From an uncultured Clostridia bacterium (GTDB lineage: Bacteria > Bacillota > Clostridia > Christensenellales > Pumilibacteraceae), in contig CAKQVV010000083.1 of the NCBI GenBank assembly GCA_934277845.1, positions 1 to 6,938 on the forward strand: DNA of 6,938 nt. The letters run 5' to 3'. The notes under the pieces were generated by a model. That model saw nothing but the letters and a program-made list of their open reading frames with translations, did not search any database and was not told the DNA's origin. The position numbers and the translations under genes were made by a program. Shown here in pieces: positions 6,748-6,938 of the stretch (its first letter is position 1; the number at the start of each line of letters is the position of its first letter).

Positions 6748-6938
6748 TTACTTCGTGCCGAAGAGGCGGTCGACCGCGTCGCCGAGCGAATAGCCGGGCG
6801 CGAGATTGAAGCTGACCGTGACCGACGGGAGCTGGCCCTGGTGGTTGACGGTGAGCGGGCCGACGCCCTCGCGGAAGGTCGCGTCATCGCAATCAAGCGC
6901 GCGCAGCGCCGCCAGCACCGCGTCATTGCTGCCGCCGA
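6748..6938 (-). CDS. RND efflux transporter fragment (HAE1/MdtB-MdtC like), partial
   Basis: A minus-strand frame enters from the right edge and ends at TAA (6750-6748); 62 codons are visible. The stretch GPLTVNHQGQLPSVTVSF followed by NLAPGYSLGDAVD matches the second porter-domain region of HAE1-type RND pumps such as MdtB and MdtC, inner-membrane drug:proton antiporters of about 1,040 residues. In AcrB the equivalent segment is near residues 815-845, so a complete protein should continue for some 200 residues; here it stops after RLFGTK. Upstream residues (GGSNDAVLAALRALDCDD) do not resemble the family either. GC is about 70%, far above the rest of the window. It may be a decayed or transferred fragment, a chimeric contig end, or a chance resemblance within another gene. 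Confidence 0.5.
   Translation of the reverse strand, partial: GGSNDAVLAALRALDCDDATFREGVGPLTVNHQGQLPSVTVSFNLAPGYSLGDAVDRLFGTK

Noticed and set aside
6726..6926. A 66-codon minus-strand frame rich in Arg, Ser and Ala
   Set aside because: It is the out-of-frame shadow of the RND-like frame at 6748-6938; its composition is typical of a shifted reading of GC-rich coding DNA.
1..6938. CRISPR array, insertion sequence, tRNA or rRNA
   Set aside because: No regularly spaced DNA repeats, transposase motifs, terminal inverted repeats, or tRNA/rRNA-like conserved sequence were seen. The repeats in the lipoprotein are protein-level and divergent in DNA.

Overview
The window looks like chromosome from an uncultivated, low-to-mid GC Gram-positive bacterium, most likely a gut-associated member of the Clostridia. 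The reasons are a very long lipobox-bearing surface protein with InlB/Listeria-Bacteroides type B-repeats, strong Shine-Dalgarno sites, and three near-consensus sigma-A promoters that all have 17-base spacers and extended -10 boxes. The lineage is inferred; there is no rRNA or marker gene to fix it.

Left region (1-4886, minus strand): one uninterrupted reading frame of 1,628 codons runs from an ATG at 4886 to the left edge and continues outside the window. I translated it codon by codon and found no stop or frameshift. It encodes a lipid-anchored surface protein: signal peptide and lipobox, two N-terminal B-repeat-like units, an Ig-like (SbsA-like) module, a long beta-rich segment I cannot assign, and at least four more divergent B-repeat-like units. 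All long plus-strand frames here are antisense shadows.

Centre (4887-5351): a divergent regulatory region. On the minus strand a TTGAAA-17-TATAAT promoter (5163-5135) predicts a leader of about 240 bases before the lipoprotein gene. The leader begins with a hairpin, carries a 32-codon open frame whose Shine-Dalgarno site sits in a small hairpin, and has a terminator-like hairpin plus T-run. It is either a structured RNA or attenuator that controls the lipoprotein gene, or an independent small RNA. On the plus strand a second promoter (5287-5315) drives the next gene.

Right region (5352-6724, plus strand): two intracellular proteins of unknown family (152 and 246 residues), each with its own promoter. 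A perfect 15-bp hairpin terminator follows the second.

Far right (6748-6938, minus strand): the base composition jumps to about 70% GC, and a reading frame entering from the right edge holds a short stretch resembling HAE1/MdtB-MdtC type RND efflux pumps, then stops. This is foreign to the rest of the window: a chimeric contig end, a decayed transferred fragment, or a composition-biased native gene end.
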